DNA of 64,000 nucleotides from Bacillota bacterium (GTDB lineage: Bacteria > Bacillota > Sulfobacillia > JAJZYS01 > JAJZLH01), in NCBI GenBank assembly GCA_021850485.1, contig JAJZLY010000025.1, positions 50,249-114,248 on the forward strand, read 5' to 3'. Positions within the stretch are counted from its first letter, which is position 1. Each line of letters starts with the position of its first letter. Shown here piece by piece: positions 34,842 through 42,437 of the stretch. The notes below the pieces were generated by a model, which worked only from the letters and a program-made list of their open reading frames with translations, made no database searches and was not told where the DNA came from. The position numbers and the translations under genes were made by a program.

Positions 34842-35990
34842 GTGTCGAGTCGACGGCTGTGGTGGTCGTTCGTACTGTGGAATAGTGGCGCAGCACTATC
34901 GGCCCTGTTTATTGACGCGTTTTTGTGGCACCGCACCGCATCCTTGCCCCTGGTCGTCTCCTACCAGGCCAGCTTCTTCGTCGGCATGCTGCTCGCGTTC
35001 ACCGCCTGCCGCGCCATGTCAGTCACCCGTATGAATCTGGCCGCCGCCAGTGCGTTCTTGCTCACCGTGGCGATGGGCTGGGTGGCCCTGTTCCAGGTCC
35101 TGGCCGTGCGCTTTCCGACCCCGCTTGGTCTCGTCACCGGTCTCGCATACGGGCTGTTCTATTTCGCCTTCTACCACGCGCTTCAATACGCGACGACCGA
35201 GAGTCATGACCTTCTCAGCAGCCGAACCGGCCTGTGGGAGGCGGCAATCTGGTTGGCTGGCCCATCGCTGGCTGGGCTTTGGCTAAACGTCGCCGGCGCC
35301 TCCGGGTATGGTGCGCTCTTTGCGGTCAGTGCCGTGGTCTTTGCCGTAGCGGCCCTAATCGCCCCAGCTGCCCCTCCCCTCTTTTGTCCGCTGCCAACGC
35401 CGGCGCGTCCGGACGAGTCATTGCCGTGGCGATGGCTACTTGGAGGCCTGACCTTGGTTGGTCTCAGGGAGGGCGCTTTGGCGCTACTGCCTGCGCTTTG
35501 GCTGTTTGTGATCACGGGCCAGCCGTGGCTTCTGGGCTTATACGGAGCAGCCGTCGCCGCCAGCGAGGCGTCTGGCTATCTCTTTGGACGCACCCTGACG
35601 CCGTCGATCCGTCGCGAGGTGTTGCTGACCTCATCCTCCGCTCTAGCGCTAGCTGGCGTTGTGATCCTGGTCTGGGCCGGTCCACAGCCGTGGTCGCTGA
35701 TCGCCTTCGGAACGGTGGAAGGTGCTGCCTCGGCCTGTCTCAGGTCGGTAGCCGAGGCGAGCAGTCTTGACTTGATCGGCTCTCGCCGTTCAGGCGCCAC
35801 CTTCGCCGTTTCCACCAAGGAGCAGGCCCTCAACGGCGGCCGCTTGGCAGCCGTGCTTTTTCTCCTGGCTGTCGTCTCCGCAAGCCATCTGACCATGGCC
35901 CTCTCGTACCTGGCCTGGCTCAGTCTGCTGGCGGTTCCGGCGGCCCTGGTGCTTCGGGACCGGCACGGAACTGCGCAAGCGGCCCCTTGA
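34842..35990 (+). CDS. MFS transporter
   Basis: A 382-residue protein with about ten to twelve hydrophobic helices in two halves, split by a short loop near PTPARPDESLPWRW. WWSFVLWNSGAALSALFIDAF is the first helix. It resembles small major-facilitator carriers of unknown substrate. Co-transcription with the csoR-like gene and the shared operator with the rhodanese operon suggest efflux or uptake of the inducing metal or sulfur species. The stop overlaps the next promoter -35. Confidence 0.8.
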   Translation: MSSRRLWWSFVLWNSGAALSALFIDAFLWHRTASLPLVVSYQASFFVGMLLAFTACRAMSVTRMNLAAASAFLLTVAMGWVALFQVLAVRFPTPLGLVTGLAYGLFYFAFYHALQYATTESHDLLSSRTGLWEAAIWLAGPSLAGLWLNVAGASGYGALFAVSAVVFAVAALIAPAAPPLFCPLPTPARPDESLPWRWLLGGLTLVGLREGALALLPALWLFVITGQPWLLGLYGAAVAASEASGYLFGRTLTPSIRREVLLTSSSALALAGVVILVWAGPQPWSLIAFGTVEGAASACLRSVAEASSLDLIGSRRSGATFAVSTKEQALNGGRLAAVLFLLAVVSASHLTMALSYLAWLSLLAVPAALVLRDRHGTAQAAP

Positions 35991-36016
35991 CCCAAACCAC
36001 TCACCCGCTGTATTGT
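35987..36016 (+). promoter_or_regulatory. Sigma-A-type promoter of the rhodanese-DUF302-glutaredoxin operon
   Basis: TTGACC (35987-35992) and TATTGT (36011-36016) are 18 bases apart. The -35 overlaps the MFS stop. The layout (TTGACC, spacer, -10, then palindrome) copies the promoter at 34480. Confidence 0.68.
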
Positions 36017-36023
36017 CAAAGGG

Positions 36024-36043
36024 TAATACCCCGGTAGGTATAT
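36024..36043 (+). promoter_or_regulatory. CsoR-type operator 2
   Basis: Half-sites ATACC (36026-36030) and GGTAT (36037-36041) with a 6-base spacer match operator 1, which has the same spacing. It lies eight bases after the -10, so the rhodanese operon should be in the same regulon as the csoR-like gene. Confidence 0.66.
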
Positions 36044-36055
36044 GGAGGTTACCCG

Positions 36056-36403
36056 ATGGCGTGGTTTCTCGGTTCCCGCCAACCACGGCCCCAGATGACG
36101 CCCGCCGAGTTGGCCCGGGCCTTGGCGGGGCCCACACCGCCTGTGGTCCTGGACGTCCGTGAGCCGTTTGAGTGGCGATCTGGTCACATTCCGGGCGCCA
36201 AACTGATCTCTCTGGGCCAGCTTCCCCAACACCTGGCCGATTTGCCCAGGGACAAAGAGATCGTAGCCATCTGCCGCAGCGGTCACCGCTCCATGGTGGC
36301 GTGCAGCCGATTGGCAGCTGAAGGTTTCCAGGTCAAGAATTTGGCCGGCGGTTACCTGCACTGGTCCGGAGAGCTGCAACGACCCCAGCAAGGAGTGCGA
36401 TGA
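36056..36403 (+). CDS. Rhodanese-like sulfurtransferase
   Basis: A 115-residue single rhodanese domain. VVLDVREPFEWRSGHIPGA and the active loop ICRSGHRS with Cys73 are intact, so it can carry a persulfide. The N-terminus MTPAELARAL is usual. ATG 36056 has GGAGG upstream. The stop overlaps the DUF302 start (ATGA). The context with an atypical CsoR and a glutaredoxin suggests handling of sulfane sulfur (or selenium) in the cytoplasm. Confidence 0.88.
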   Translation: MAWFLGSRQPRPQMTPAELARALAGPTPPVVLDVREPFEWRSGHIPGAKLISLGQLPQHLADLPRDKEIVAICRSGHRSMVACSRLAAEGFQVKNLAGGYLHWSGELQRPQQGVR

Positions 36404-36819
36404 GCATGGGTACGGTACAAGAAGTCGGCGCTTTTGGCCTCGATTTGGTCACGGACAAGACGGTGGACCAAGCGGTCGAGGCCATCTCTCAGTCTCTTAA
36501 AGCTCGGCAGTTCGCCATCCTGTGGGATTTGGACATCCCAAAGAAGCTAGCAGAGAAAGGGCTGAGCGGCACCCTCCCCTTCCGGGTCTTGGAGGTGTGC
36601 AACCCCCAGCTAGCCCAGGCCGCCTTGGGCGAAGACGCCATGGTCGGCTACTTCCTTCCCTGTAAAGTGGTTGTGTACGCCCAAGCGGGCCAGACCCACA
36701 TCGGCCTGCTGCGGCCAACTACCCTGATCGGCCTGGTGCAGAACCGCCAGCTCGTACAGGTGGCTCAAGACGTCGAATCCACCTTGCTGGCGGTCATTAC
36801 CGAGGCCGCCGCCGATTGA
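36400..36819 (+). CDS. DUF302 family protein
   Basis: A 139-residue protein. FRVLEVCNPQLAQAALGEDAMVG and the LPCKVVVYAQAGQTHIG strand pair are the DUF302 signature, including its conserved cysteines (Cys in EVCNP and LPCK). The family is often found near sulfur-metabolism genes; no activity is established. ATG 36400 overlaps the rhodanese stop. The glutaredoxin follows after 44 bases. Confidence 0.85.
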   Translation: MSMGTVQEVGAFGLDLVTDKTVDQAVEAISQSLKARQFAILWDLDIPKKLAEKGLSGTLPFRVLEVCNPQLAQAALGEDAMVGYFLPCKVVVYAQAGQTHIGLLRPTTLIGLVQNRQLVQVAQDVESTLLAVITEAAAD

Positions 36820-36863
36820 CCCCCGCTCCCCACTCCAGGTCGGCGCTGAAAGGAGGGATTGCA

Positions 36864-37094
36864 ATGGCCAATGTGGTGATCTACACCACCTCCACCTGAC
36901 CCTGGTGCCACGTGGCGAAAGAGTTTCTTTCGCAGCATGACGTAGCGTTCACAGAGAAAAACGTCAGTTTGGACCGCGAGGCTGGCGTAGAGTTGGCTCA
37001 GCTAGGTTCGCAGGGGGTTCCTACCTTGGTGGTTGATGATCAGGTGATCATCGGCTTCGACCAAAACCGGCTGTCCACACTTCTCCATCTCTAG
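36864..37094 (+). CDS. Selenocysteine-containing glutaredoxin (in-frame TGA at codon 12)
   Basis: A 76-codon glutaredoxin. The frame runs MANVVIYTTST-TGA-PWCHVAKEFL and stays open to the TAG at 37092. The TGA (36897-36899) is exactly at the first Cys of the Grx active site, giving U-P-W-C15. The cis-Pro motif GVPTLVVDD and the IIGFD end match NrdH/YruB-type glutaredoxins. AGGAGGG lies six bases before ATG 36864, the best ribosome binding site in the operon. A start after the TGA (GTG 36912) would lose the first strand and active site and has no binding site. A nonsense mutation is the alternative, but the position and hairpin favour Sec. No sel genes are in the window. Confidence 0.78.
36915..36933 (+). 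promoter_or_regulatory. Candidate bacterial SECIS element
   Basis: GCGAAAGA (36915-36922) pairs perfectly with TCTTTCGC (36926-36933) around a GTT loop. The loop starts 23 nt after the TGA and begins with G. Published bacterial SECIS models (from memory) ask for an apical loop about 16-37 nt after UGA with a G among its first two bases; this hairpin fits. A lower extension (CGTG with CA..CG) with bulges is possible. Confidence 0.6.
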
Positions 37095-37542
37095 ACCACC
37101 ATTCCACCCAGAGGGACCCCGGCAGCGGGGCCCCTCTGGCGCGTCTGCAAAGGTACCCATACCTCACATCCAGCCGACGTACCCGGATGGTGCCAAGCAC
37201 GGTCCCCTGATGGACCAAGCCGCCGTAGGCACCCCCGGTCAGGCGATAGCGCAAATCGGGAGACGACAGGATCCATCTTCCTCCTGGGCTGAGGACGTGC
37301 GTCCCGGTTCAAGCCCATCCGTCACTGGGGGCTGACCAATCTGCCGAAAACCGTCCGCTGCGAATCTGACCAGGTCGAGCCCAGACGGATCGAGCTGGCA
37401 CGCCGTCCGGACGGCAACAGTCAGGCCCTGGAGTTCCGCCGGGAGAACCTTTCGCACCCCCTGACCAGACGGGCGCACAGTCGAGTGCAAATGCGCCCCG
37501 CATCGCCGCCTGTCCTGATGTAGGTCTAAGATAATCATAGTG
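37095..37542. other. Gene-free stretch with terminator
   Basis: It contains the hairpin at 37108-37139 and otherwise only unsupported minus-strand open frames. No ribosome binding site, domain or repeat is evident. Confidence 0.4.
37108..37139 (+). terminator. Hairpin after the glutaredoxin gene
   Basis: CCAGAGGG pairs with CCCTCTGG, continuing with CCCC/GGGG around a GGCAGC loop, with one mismatch. No T-run follows, so it may be a factor-dependent or partial terminator. Confidence 0.5.
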
Positions 37543-38382
37543 CTAGTAGGTCCGAGAGATGGTCCTGGCCACCTGTTCCAGGGTAATAGCTGGCAAAATA
37601 CCTCCGGACGTAGCTGAGTAGTTTGGTCCTGCAACGGCCATCCAGCGCACCCCTGGCACCTCGGCCAGAGTGAGTTCGACGGCCGACACCAAGTCGGAGT
37701 GCGCAAACGGCCAGCCGCTGGCGGCGGTGGCCGTTGCCGCTACTGCGACCCCACTCATCTCCAATTGATACAGGCTACGCAGGGTGACCGCCGCCCGAGG
37801 ACCGACAGCTTGGCCTTCGGCGTATGCCCAATTCTCGGCCAGGTACAGGTCGCCTGGGTGCCAGGGTGCCCCTAAGACATCCTGCGGCCGGTATGCGTTC
37901 ACGATCACCCGCATGCCCAGCTGGTGCGCCTCGGCCATCGCTGCATCCAATCTGGCGGCGCTCACGCCGTAGTCGTGGCCTGCAGTGTCCAGTAGCATTC
38001 CCTTGACGCCGAGCTTGCGCCAGCGGCTCAGATCCGTAGCGATCTGAGCCGCTGGGTAATCTGGCTCGCCGTTGGTGACTCCGAGTGCTAGATAGCCGTA
38101 GAAAAAAACCTGGGGCATCTTTTGCACCAGGGCACTAACCACCGCCCCAGAGCTGTTCCCGGGGTCCTCAAGCCCGCTGTGCACGACCACCAGTGAATAT
38201 CCGGTCAGGCGCCCTTCTAGCGTCGCCAAGGCGCCAGGGGTCGGCGCGCTGGGCAGGCCGCCATAGTAGATGAGCCATGGTGCCGGCGGCGGTGCTGAGG
38301 GCGGCACCGGCCACTGCCAAAGCTCGGGCGAGACGGCCACCATCGTAACGGCCGCGACCAATACGAGCCAAGTCAGCCGCAC
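37543..38382 (-). CDS. Secreted glycoside-hydrolase-like protein (GH114/TM1410-type TIM barrel)
   Basis: A 279-residue protein with a signal peptide (MRLTWLVLVAAVTMVAVS). The fold markers YSLVVVHSGL, FFYGYLALG, GVKGMLLDTAGHDYG, RVIVNAYRP and DLYLAENWAY resemble the GH114/spherulin-4-like barrel, where a conserved Asp (LLDTAG) and Glu (AENW) lie at the strand ends. Substrate unknown. It is the last gene of a glnA-MGMT-csaA run. Confidence 0.62.
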   Translation of the reverse strand: MRLTWLVLVAAVTMVAVSPELWQWPVPPSAPPPAPWLIYYGGLPSAPTPGALATLEGRLTGYSLVVVHSGLEDPGNSSGAVVSALVQKMPQVFFYGYLALGVTNGEPDYPAAQIATDLSRWRKLGVKGMLLDTAGHDYGVSAARLDAAMAEAHQLGMRVIVNAYRPQDVLGAPWHPGDLYLAENWAYAEGQAVGPRAAVTLRSLYQLEMSGVAVAATATAASGWPFAHSDLVSAVELTLAEVPGVRWMAVAGPNYSATSGGILPAITLEQVARTISRTY

Positions 38383-38390
38383 CAGCGTTC

Positions 38391-38717
38391 TCAGCCGATG
38401 ACCGTGCCTAGCGGGACATCACCATCGGCGGCCAGCAAGTGTACGCCATCGTCAGCCATGGCCCCTAGGACCAAGACTTCGGAAACAAACGGACCAATTT
38501 GCCGTGGCGGAAAATTGGTGACAGCGACGACGGAGCGGCCGACCAGCTCCGTCACCTTGTAAAGGTCGGTGATCTGGGCGCTCGAGCGCTTCACGCCGTG
38601 CGGTCCGAAATCAATCCAGAGCTTGATGGCAGGCTTGCGCGCTTCCGGAAACGGCTCTGCCCTGGTCACGGTGCCGACACGCATTTCAATCGCCTGGAAC
38701 TGCTCAATGGTTGCCAA
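38391..38717 (-). CDS. csaA: CsaA-type tRNA-binding-domain chaperone
   Basis: A 108-residue OB-fold protein. FQAIEMRVGTVTRAEPFPEARKPAIKLWIDFG, SSAQIT and VTNFPPRQIGPFVSEVLVLG are CsaA signatures. CsaA acts as a dimeric export-related chaperone in Bacillus. TTG 38717 has GGGAGGAGAG upstream and overlaps the MGMT gene end by 14 bases. Confidence 0.9.
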   Translation of the reverse strand: MATIEQFQAIEMRVGTVTRAEPFPEARKPAIKLWIDFGPHGVKRSSAQITDLYKVTELVGRSVVAVTNFPPRQIGPFVSEVLVLGAMADDGVHLLAADGDVPLGTVIG

Positions 38718-39189
38718 TCAGGCTCTCCTCCCACCTCAACAGGCTGGCCTTGACCTTTGGCCCGCCAAAACTGAACTGTCCGATCGCACCGGATGATGGC
38801 ACCACCCGGTGGCAGGCGTAGAGCAACGGATAGGGGTTCTTGGCCATGGCCGAGCCGACGGCCCGCGCCGCCTTCGGCCTGCCGACGCGTCTGGCCAACT
38901 CCCCATAGGAGACCCGTTGGCCCAGTGGCACCTTGCCCAGTTCCTCGATCACCTGTCGTTGGAAGGCCGTCAGCCCGGTCCAGCTCATCGGGTACATGAA
39001 TGTTCCAGTTCCCAGCAGGTGCTCCCGAAAACTGGCCAGTTCCCTCTCGGTCGCCGGCCGCGCCTCCGGATGCTGCTCGGCGGCTCCGACTGCGGTCACC
39101 CGCCCACTCCTGAGGCTCACCGCCAGCGGCCCAGTGGCTAGGCCAAGGTCAAAGCGGATGTGTTCTACGGTGGCTTCAAAAGACTTCAA
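38704..39189 (-). CDS. ogt: Methylated-DNA--[protein]-cysteine S-methyltransferase
   Basis: A 161-residue O6-alkylguanine repair protein. FQRQVIEELGKVPLGQRVSYGELARRVGRPKAARAVGSAM is the DNA-binding helix-turn-helix, and ACHRVVPSSG holds the acceptor Cys126. The usual PCHRV Pro is Ala here, but the Cys and downstream Val are kept, so alkyl transfer is likely. TTG 39189 lies 14 bases inside the glnA gene end; the exact start is uncertain. Confidence 0.88.
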   Translation of the reverse strand: MKSFEATVEHIRFDLGLATGPLAVSLRSGRVTAVGAAEQHPEARPATERELASFREHLLGTGTFMYPMSWTGLTAFQRQVIEELGKVPLGQRVSYGELARRVGRPKAARAVGSAMAKNPYPLLYACHRVVPSSGAIGQFSFGGPKVKASLLRWEESLIGNH

Positions 39190-40492
39190 GGTACTGATCA
39201 ACCTCCCAGTCGTTGACCTGCCGCTCATAGACGTCCCACTCGATGGACTTGGCCTCCAAGAAGTGACGGTAGATGTGCTCGCCGAGGGCTTCTCGCACCA
39301 GGCCGTCTTGGCGCAAGTTGTCGAGTGCCTCACGCAGCGAACTGGGAAGCCGGGCGATACCGCGATCGCGCAGTTCTCCCAAGCTCAGCCGCTGCGGGCT
39401 CTCCGTCAGCGGTGCAGGCGGCTCCAGCTGCTCACGGATCCCAGACAGACCGGCCTTCAAGCAGGCGGCCAGAGCGAGGTACGGATTGCAGGTGGGGTCA
39501 GGACTGCGCAGCTCCAGCTGGACCAGGCCGCGGTGCGTGTGGGATACCCGCAGCAGCGGGCTCAGGCTGCCCTCCGACCAACTGATGTGCGCCGGCGCCT
39601 CGTAGCCCATAATCAGCCGCTTGTAGGAGTTCACCAGGGGATTGGTGATCGCTGACAGGGCGCCCGCATGCGACAACAGGCCAGCGACAAAGGCACGCGC
39701 CTCCGGGCTCAGGCCCGACTGTTGGGCGAAGGCATCGCGATCCCCCCGCACCAGCGATTGGTGAAGGTGCATCCCGGATCCATTGCGGCCGAAAAAGGGC
39801 TTGGGCATGAAAGTGGCGTGCAGGTTGTGGCGCACCGCCATGGTGCGGACCACCAGGCGGAACGTGGAGATGTTATCGGCGGCTCGCAGGGCATCGGCTC
39901 CGGCGAAGTCAATCTCGTGTTGCCCGGGGGCGGCCTCATGGTGGGCCGTCTCCACCTCAAAACCCATCTTGTCCAACGCCACCACCATGTCGCGCCGAGC
40001 CAGGTCACCGCTGTCTATGGGTCCTTGATCAAAGTAGCCGGCCCGGTCCTCGACCTCTCGCCGGGGCTTGCCGTGTTCGTCTAGAGGCAACAAGAAGAAT
40101 TCCGGCTCGGCTCCCACCCGATACCGAAATCCCATGGCCGCCGCCTCTGCCAGCACCGTTTTCAGCCTAGTCCTGGTGCACCCTGGGAAGGCGCTGCCGT
40201 CGGCCAAGCAAATATCACAGATCAGTCGAGCGGTCGGGCCCTCGCCGTCACTCCACGGAAAAATGGCGAACGTCTCGGGATCGGGCAACAAGAACATGTC
40301 TGACTCTTCCATCCGGACGAAGCCTTCGATGGAGGCCGCGTCGAACATGATCTCGCCAGCCAGGGCCCGTTCCAGTTGGGAAATCGGGATCGCCACCGTC
40401 TTGGTCAGACCCAAGATGTCCGAGAACTGCAGGTTAATGAAGGCCACCGCCGCCTCCTTGGCGCGCTGTAGCACGGCGGATCGAGCGTCCAC
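39176..40492 (-). CDS. glnA: Glutamine synthetase type I
   Basis: A 438-residue GSI-alpha enzyme making glutamine from glutamate, ammonia and ATP. Blocks: VGAEPEFFLL, AAPGQHEIDF, FMPKPFFGRNGSGMHLHQSL, NPLVNSYKRLIMGYEAPAHISW and ELRSPDPTCNPYLALAACLKAG. The adenylylation site region of GSI-beta is absent. GTG 40492 follows GAGGGG. No glnR is adjacent, unlike in Bacillus. Three short genes follow in the same direction, starting with the MGMT gene. Confidence 0.95.
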   Translation of the reverse strand: MDARSAVLQRAKEAAVAFINLQFSDILGLTKTVAIPISQLERALAGEIMFDAASIEGFVRMEESDMFLLPDPETFAIFPWSDGEGPTARLICDICLADGSAFPGCTRTRLKTVLAEAAAMGFRYRVGAEPEFFLLPLDEHGKPRREVEDRAGYFDQGPIDSGDLARRDMVVALDKMGFEVETAHHEAAPGQHEIDFAGADALRAADNISTFRLVVRTMAVRHNLHATFMPKPFFGRNGSGMHLHQSLVRGDRDAFAQQSGLSPEARAFVAGLLSHAGALSAITNPLVNSYKRLIMGYEAPAHISWSEGSLSPLLRVSHTHRGLVQLELRSPDPTCNPYLALAACLKAGLSGIREQLEPPAPLTESPQRLSLGELRDRGIARLPSSLREALDNLRQDGLVREALGEHIYRHFLEAKSIEWDVYERQVNDWEVDQYLEVF

Positions 40493-40928
40493 TGTTCCCC
40501 TCCTTCCCTCGTCCTCGCCATTCCTCGCTGCCTGGTGCGGCTCCTGCCCTAAGGCGCCCTGTAACTACGACTTCGGACTCCTATCGCCACGCTCTCACTG
40601 AACCGCGGACCGGCAGGCTTCGCCCTGCGCTTCCGGCGGCGGTCTGCAGCGGTTTGGCCCCCTGACACAGGCATGTGCCTTGGCTCCATATTCATCTCCC
40701 TGAGTGCTTGCAATTCAGCCGGTCACAAATACACGTTCTTTTCCGACCGGGCCAGGTAGAGTAACTTTCATCGCACGGTTTTACCGCCCTTGCTCATTCA
40801 TCGGCCATATCATCCATTTTCCATTTCTCAAGCACCCAGATGTCGATAAATAATCTGCGTCCACCCCAACATATTCCCCAGGCCCGTTCGAACCATTGTG
40901 GTAAAATATACCTATGGAGGTGTGTAGT
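40493..40928. other. Divergent intergenic region between glnA and the first YggT gene
   Basis: About 436 bases. The part near 40780-40915 is AT-richer and includes a GTAAAATATACC stretch that may be the -10 of the YggT1 promoter. I find no GlnR-type palindrome and no recognisable riboswitch. Short open frames on the minus strand here have no support. Confidence 0.4.
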
Positions 40929-41420
40929 ATGTCTAACATGAATCTTCCTCCCAACACGACCCTGACACCTGATGGTGCGACGCAAGATCCCAGCAATGCC
41001 GAGCCGCAGGTGGCTCAAACCGACAGGGAACCGCTCGTGACCCAGATGGAGTCAACTGCCCAAGACGTCGCCCCGGCCACGCCGCCCCATACGCCCGTTC
41101 AGGCGCACGCGGCCAAGGTGCCACCACCGCCGACTCTGGCCGGCCGTGTGATCTGGTACATCGGCGGAGCGATCTCGATTCTGCTTGGCTTCCGCTTCGT
41201 GCTGGCCTTGCTCGGCGCCAATACGGCCAACGCCTTCGCCCACTTCATCTACAGCGTCACCACCCCGCTGGCGTCACCATTTTTCAGCCTGTTCGGTTAT
41301 ACGCCGAGTTATGGCGTCTCCCGGCTGGAGGTCTCCACCCTGGTGGCGATCGCCGTCTACTGCTTGGTGGCTTGGGGCCTGGTGAAGCTCGTGACCATCG
41401 CACGCCCAGAGGGCCAGTAG
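40929..41420 (+). CDS. YggT family membrane protein, paralogue 1
   Basis: A 163-residue protein. A Pro/Gln-rich soluble N-terminus of about 70 residues precedes two hydrophobic segments (VIWYIGGAISILLGFRFVLALLG and VSTLVAIAVYCLVAWGLVKLV) separated by the loop FAHFIYSVTTPLASPFFSLFG, the YggT pattern. GGAGG sits eight bases before ATG 40929. Its C-terminal 95 residues are over 80 percent identical by eye to paralogue 3. Function of the family in membrane or cell-shape biology is unresolved. Confidence 0.78.
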   Translation: MSNMNLPPNTTLTPDGATQDPSNAEPQVAQTDREPLVTQMESTAQDVAPATPPHTPVQAHAAKVPPPPTLAGRVIWYIGGAISILLGFRFVLALLGANTANAFAHFIYSVTTPLASPFFSLFGYTPSYGVSRLEVSTLVAIAVYCLVAWGLVKLVTIARPEGQ

Positions 41421-41447
41421 GTTCACTTCCTGAGCGGGCTCGCTGAC

Positions 41448-41477
41448 GAGGCCCCCGGCACTTGCGCCGGCGGCCTC
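41448..41477 (+). terminator. GC-rich hairpin after YggT paralogue 1
   Basis: GAGGCC-C-CCGGC pairs with GCCGG-C-GGCCTC around ACTTGC, with one C-C mismatch. No T-run follows, so termination is uncertain. Confidence 0.5.
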
Positions 41478-41676
41478 TCATTGACGATGGTGCTGGCGCT
41501 TGGCAACCGCTGTGGACCCTGCCAAGTTCCTCACATCGACCGCCACCTGCGGATCGTGTCCCGGTTTCCCTTGGCGCATTCCGTTTGGGAGACCCTTGTT
41601 CACCCCACGAATTCACCTACAAAGCGCCCGGTCTGCCATTTTATGGTGTATCATGCGCGATATGGGGGTGTGTCAG

Positions 41677-41994
41677 ATGAGAGGTTCTCGCCGTTCTGGG
41701 TTCCAGGGCACCATGAGTCGCGTCATCCGCTTTGTTGGTGGTGTAGTCATCGTTCTACTGGCCTTACGACTGGTCCTGGCCTGGATCGGCTCAAACGTTT
41801 CCAGTGGCTTCGCTCACTTCATCGTCAGCGTCACGAATCCAATGGTGGCGCCTTTTACTGGTCTGGTCCACTACTCGCCAACGACCAGTCTTTCCGGCTC
41901 CCAGGTCCTGACCGTGATTGCGATCGTTGTCTATCTGATCGTAGCCTGGCTGCTAGTCAAACTAGTGACGCTCGGGCGGGCGACTAGCTATTAG
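41677..41994 (+). CDS. YggT family membrane protein, paralogue 2
   Basis: A 105-residue protein with no long N-terminal extension: a basic MRGSRRSG start, then VIRFVGGVVIVLLALRLVLAWIG, FAHFIVSVTNPMVAPFTGLV and VLTVIAIVVYLIVAWLLVKLVTL. GGGGGTGTG lies four bases before ATG 41677. It is more divergent from paralogues 1 and 3 than these are from each other. Confidence 0.75.
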   Translation: MRGSRRSGFQGTMSRVIRFVGGVVIVLLALRLVLAWIGSNVSSGFAHFIVSVTNPMVAPFTGLVHYSPTTSLSGSQVLTVIAIVVYLIVAWLLVKLVTLGRATSY

Positions 41995-42030
41995 CCTGCA
42001 CGCTGGGAGCCCGATTTCAAAGGAGTGTTG

Positions 42031-42378
42031 ATGATGTCTGACAGCGCCGTATCCCGCGACGGTACCCTCAATCCGGCACCGCCGAAACCGACCGTAGCCG
42101 GGAGAGTCATCTGGTTCATCGGTGGTGCGATTGCCATTTTACTGGCGTTCAGATTCGTTCTGGCCCTACTCGGTGCCAATACTGCCAACGGCTTTGCCCA
42201 GTTCATCTACAGTGTCACGACACCTCTGGCGTCGCCATTTTTTAGCCTATTCGGATACACACCCACCTACGGATCCTCGCACCTCGAGGTCTCGACCCTG
42301 GTGGCCATCGCCGTCTACTCTCTCGTCGCCTGGGGTTTGGTCAAGTTGGTGACCATCACTCGCTCCCCCGGTCAGTAA
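42031..42378 (+). CDS. YggT family membrane protein, paralogue 3
   Basis: A 115-residue protein. After a short Pro-rich N-terminus come VIWFIGGAIAILLAFRFVLALLG, FAQFIYSVTTPLASPFFSLFG and VSTLVAIAVYSLVAWGLVKLV. AAAGGAG precedes ATG 42031/42034. The near identity to paralogue 1 points to a recent duplication. Confidence 0.77.
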   Translation: MMSDSAVSRDGTLNPAPPKPTVAGRVIWFIGGAIAILLAFRFVLALLGANTANGFAQFIYSVTTPLASPFFSLFGYTPTYGSSHLEVSTLVAIAVYSLVAWGLVKLVTITRSPGQ

Positions 42379-42400
42379 AGACCACTGGCTCAGCTACGTG

Positions 42401-42433
42401 AGCACCCCCCGGCACCTTCTGCCGGGGGGCTCC
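42401..42433 (+). terminator. Bidirectional terminator after YggT paralogue 3
   Basis: CCCCCCGGCA (42405-42414) pairs perfectly with TGCCGGGGGG (42420-42429) around CCTTC, extended by GAGC/GCTC. A CTCTTT tail follows. It lies between convergent genes and can serve both. Confidence 0.7.
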
Positions 42434-42437
42434 TCTT

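Noticed and set aside
36912..37094. A 60-codon gene starting at GTG 36912, downstream of the TGA
   Set aside because: It has no ribosome binding site and lacks the first beta strand and active site of the glutaredoxin; the upstream frame has both.
37239..37706. Minus-strand 155-codon open frame in the 37-kb gap
   Set aside because: It overlaps the 3' end of the secreted glycosidase-like gene by over 160 bases and has no domain or ribosome binding site.
39668..40601. Long plus-strand frames opposite glnA
   Set aside because: They are antisense shadows of glnA caused by GC-rich codon bias.
40880..40900. GTTCGAAC stretch resembling a tRNA T-loop
   Set aside because: No acceptor, D or anticodon stems can be built around it.
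40908..40923. A third CsoR-like site (ATACC-N6-GGTGT) before the first YggT gene
   Set aside because: One half-site is imperfect and coincides with the GGAGG ribosome binding site; likely chance.
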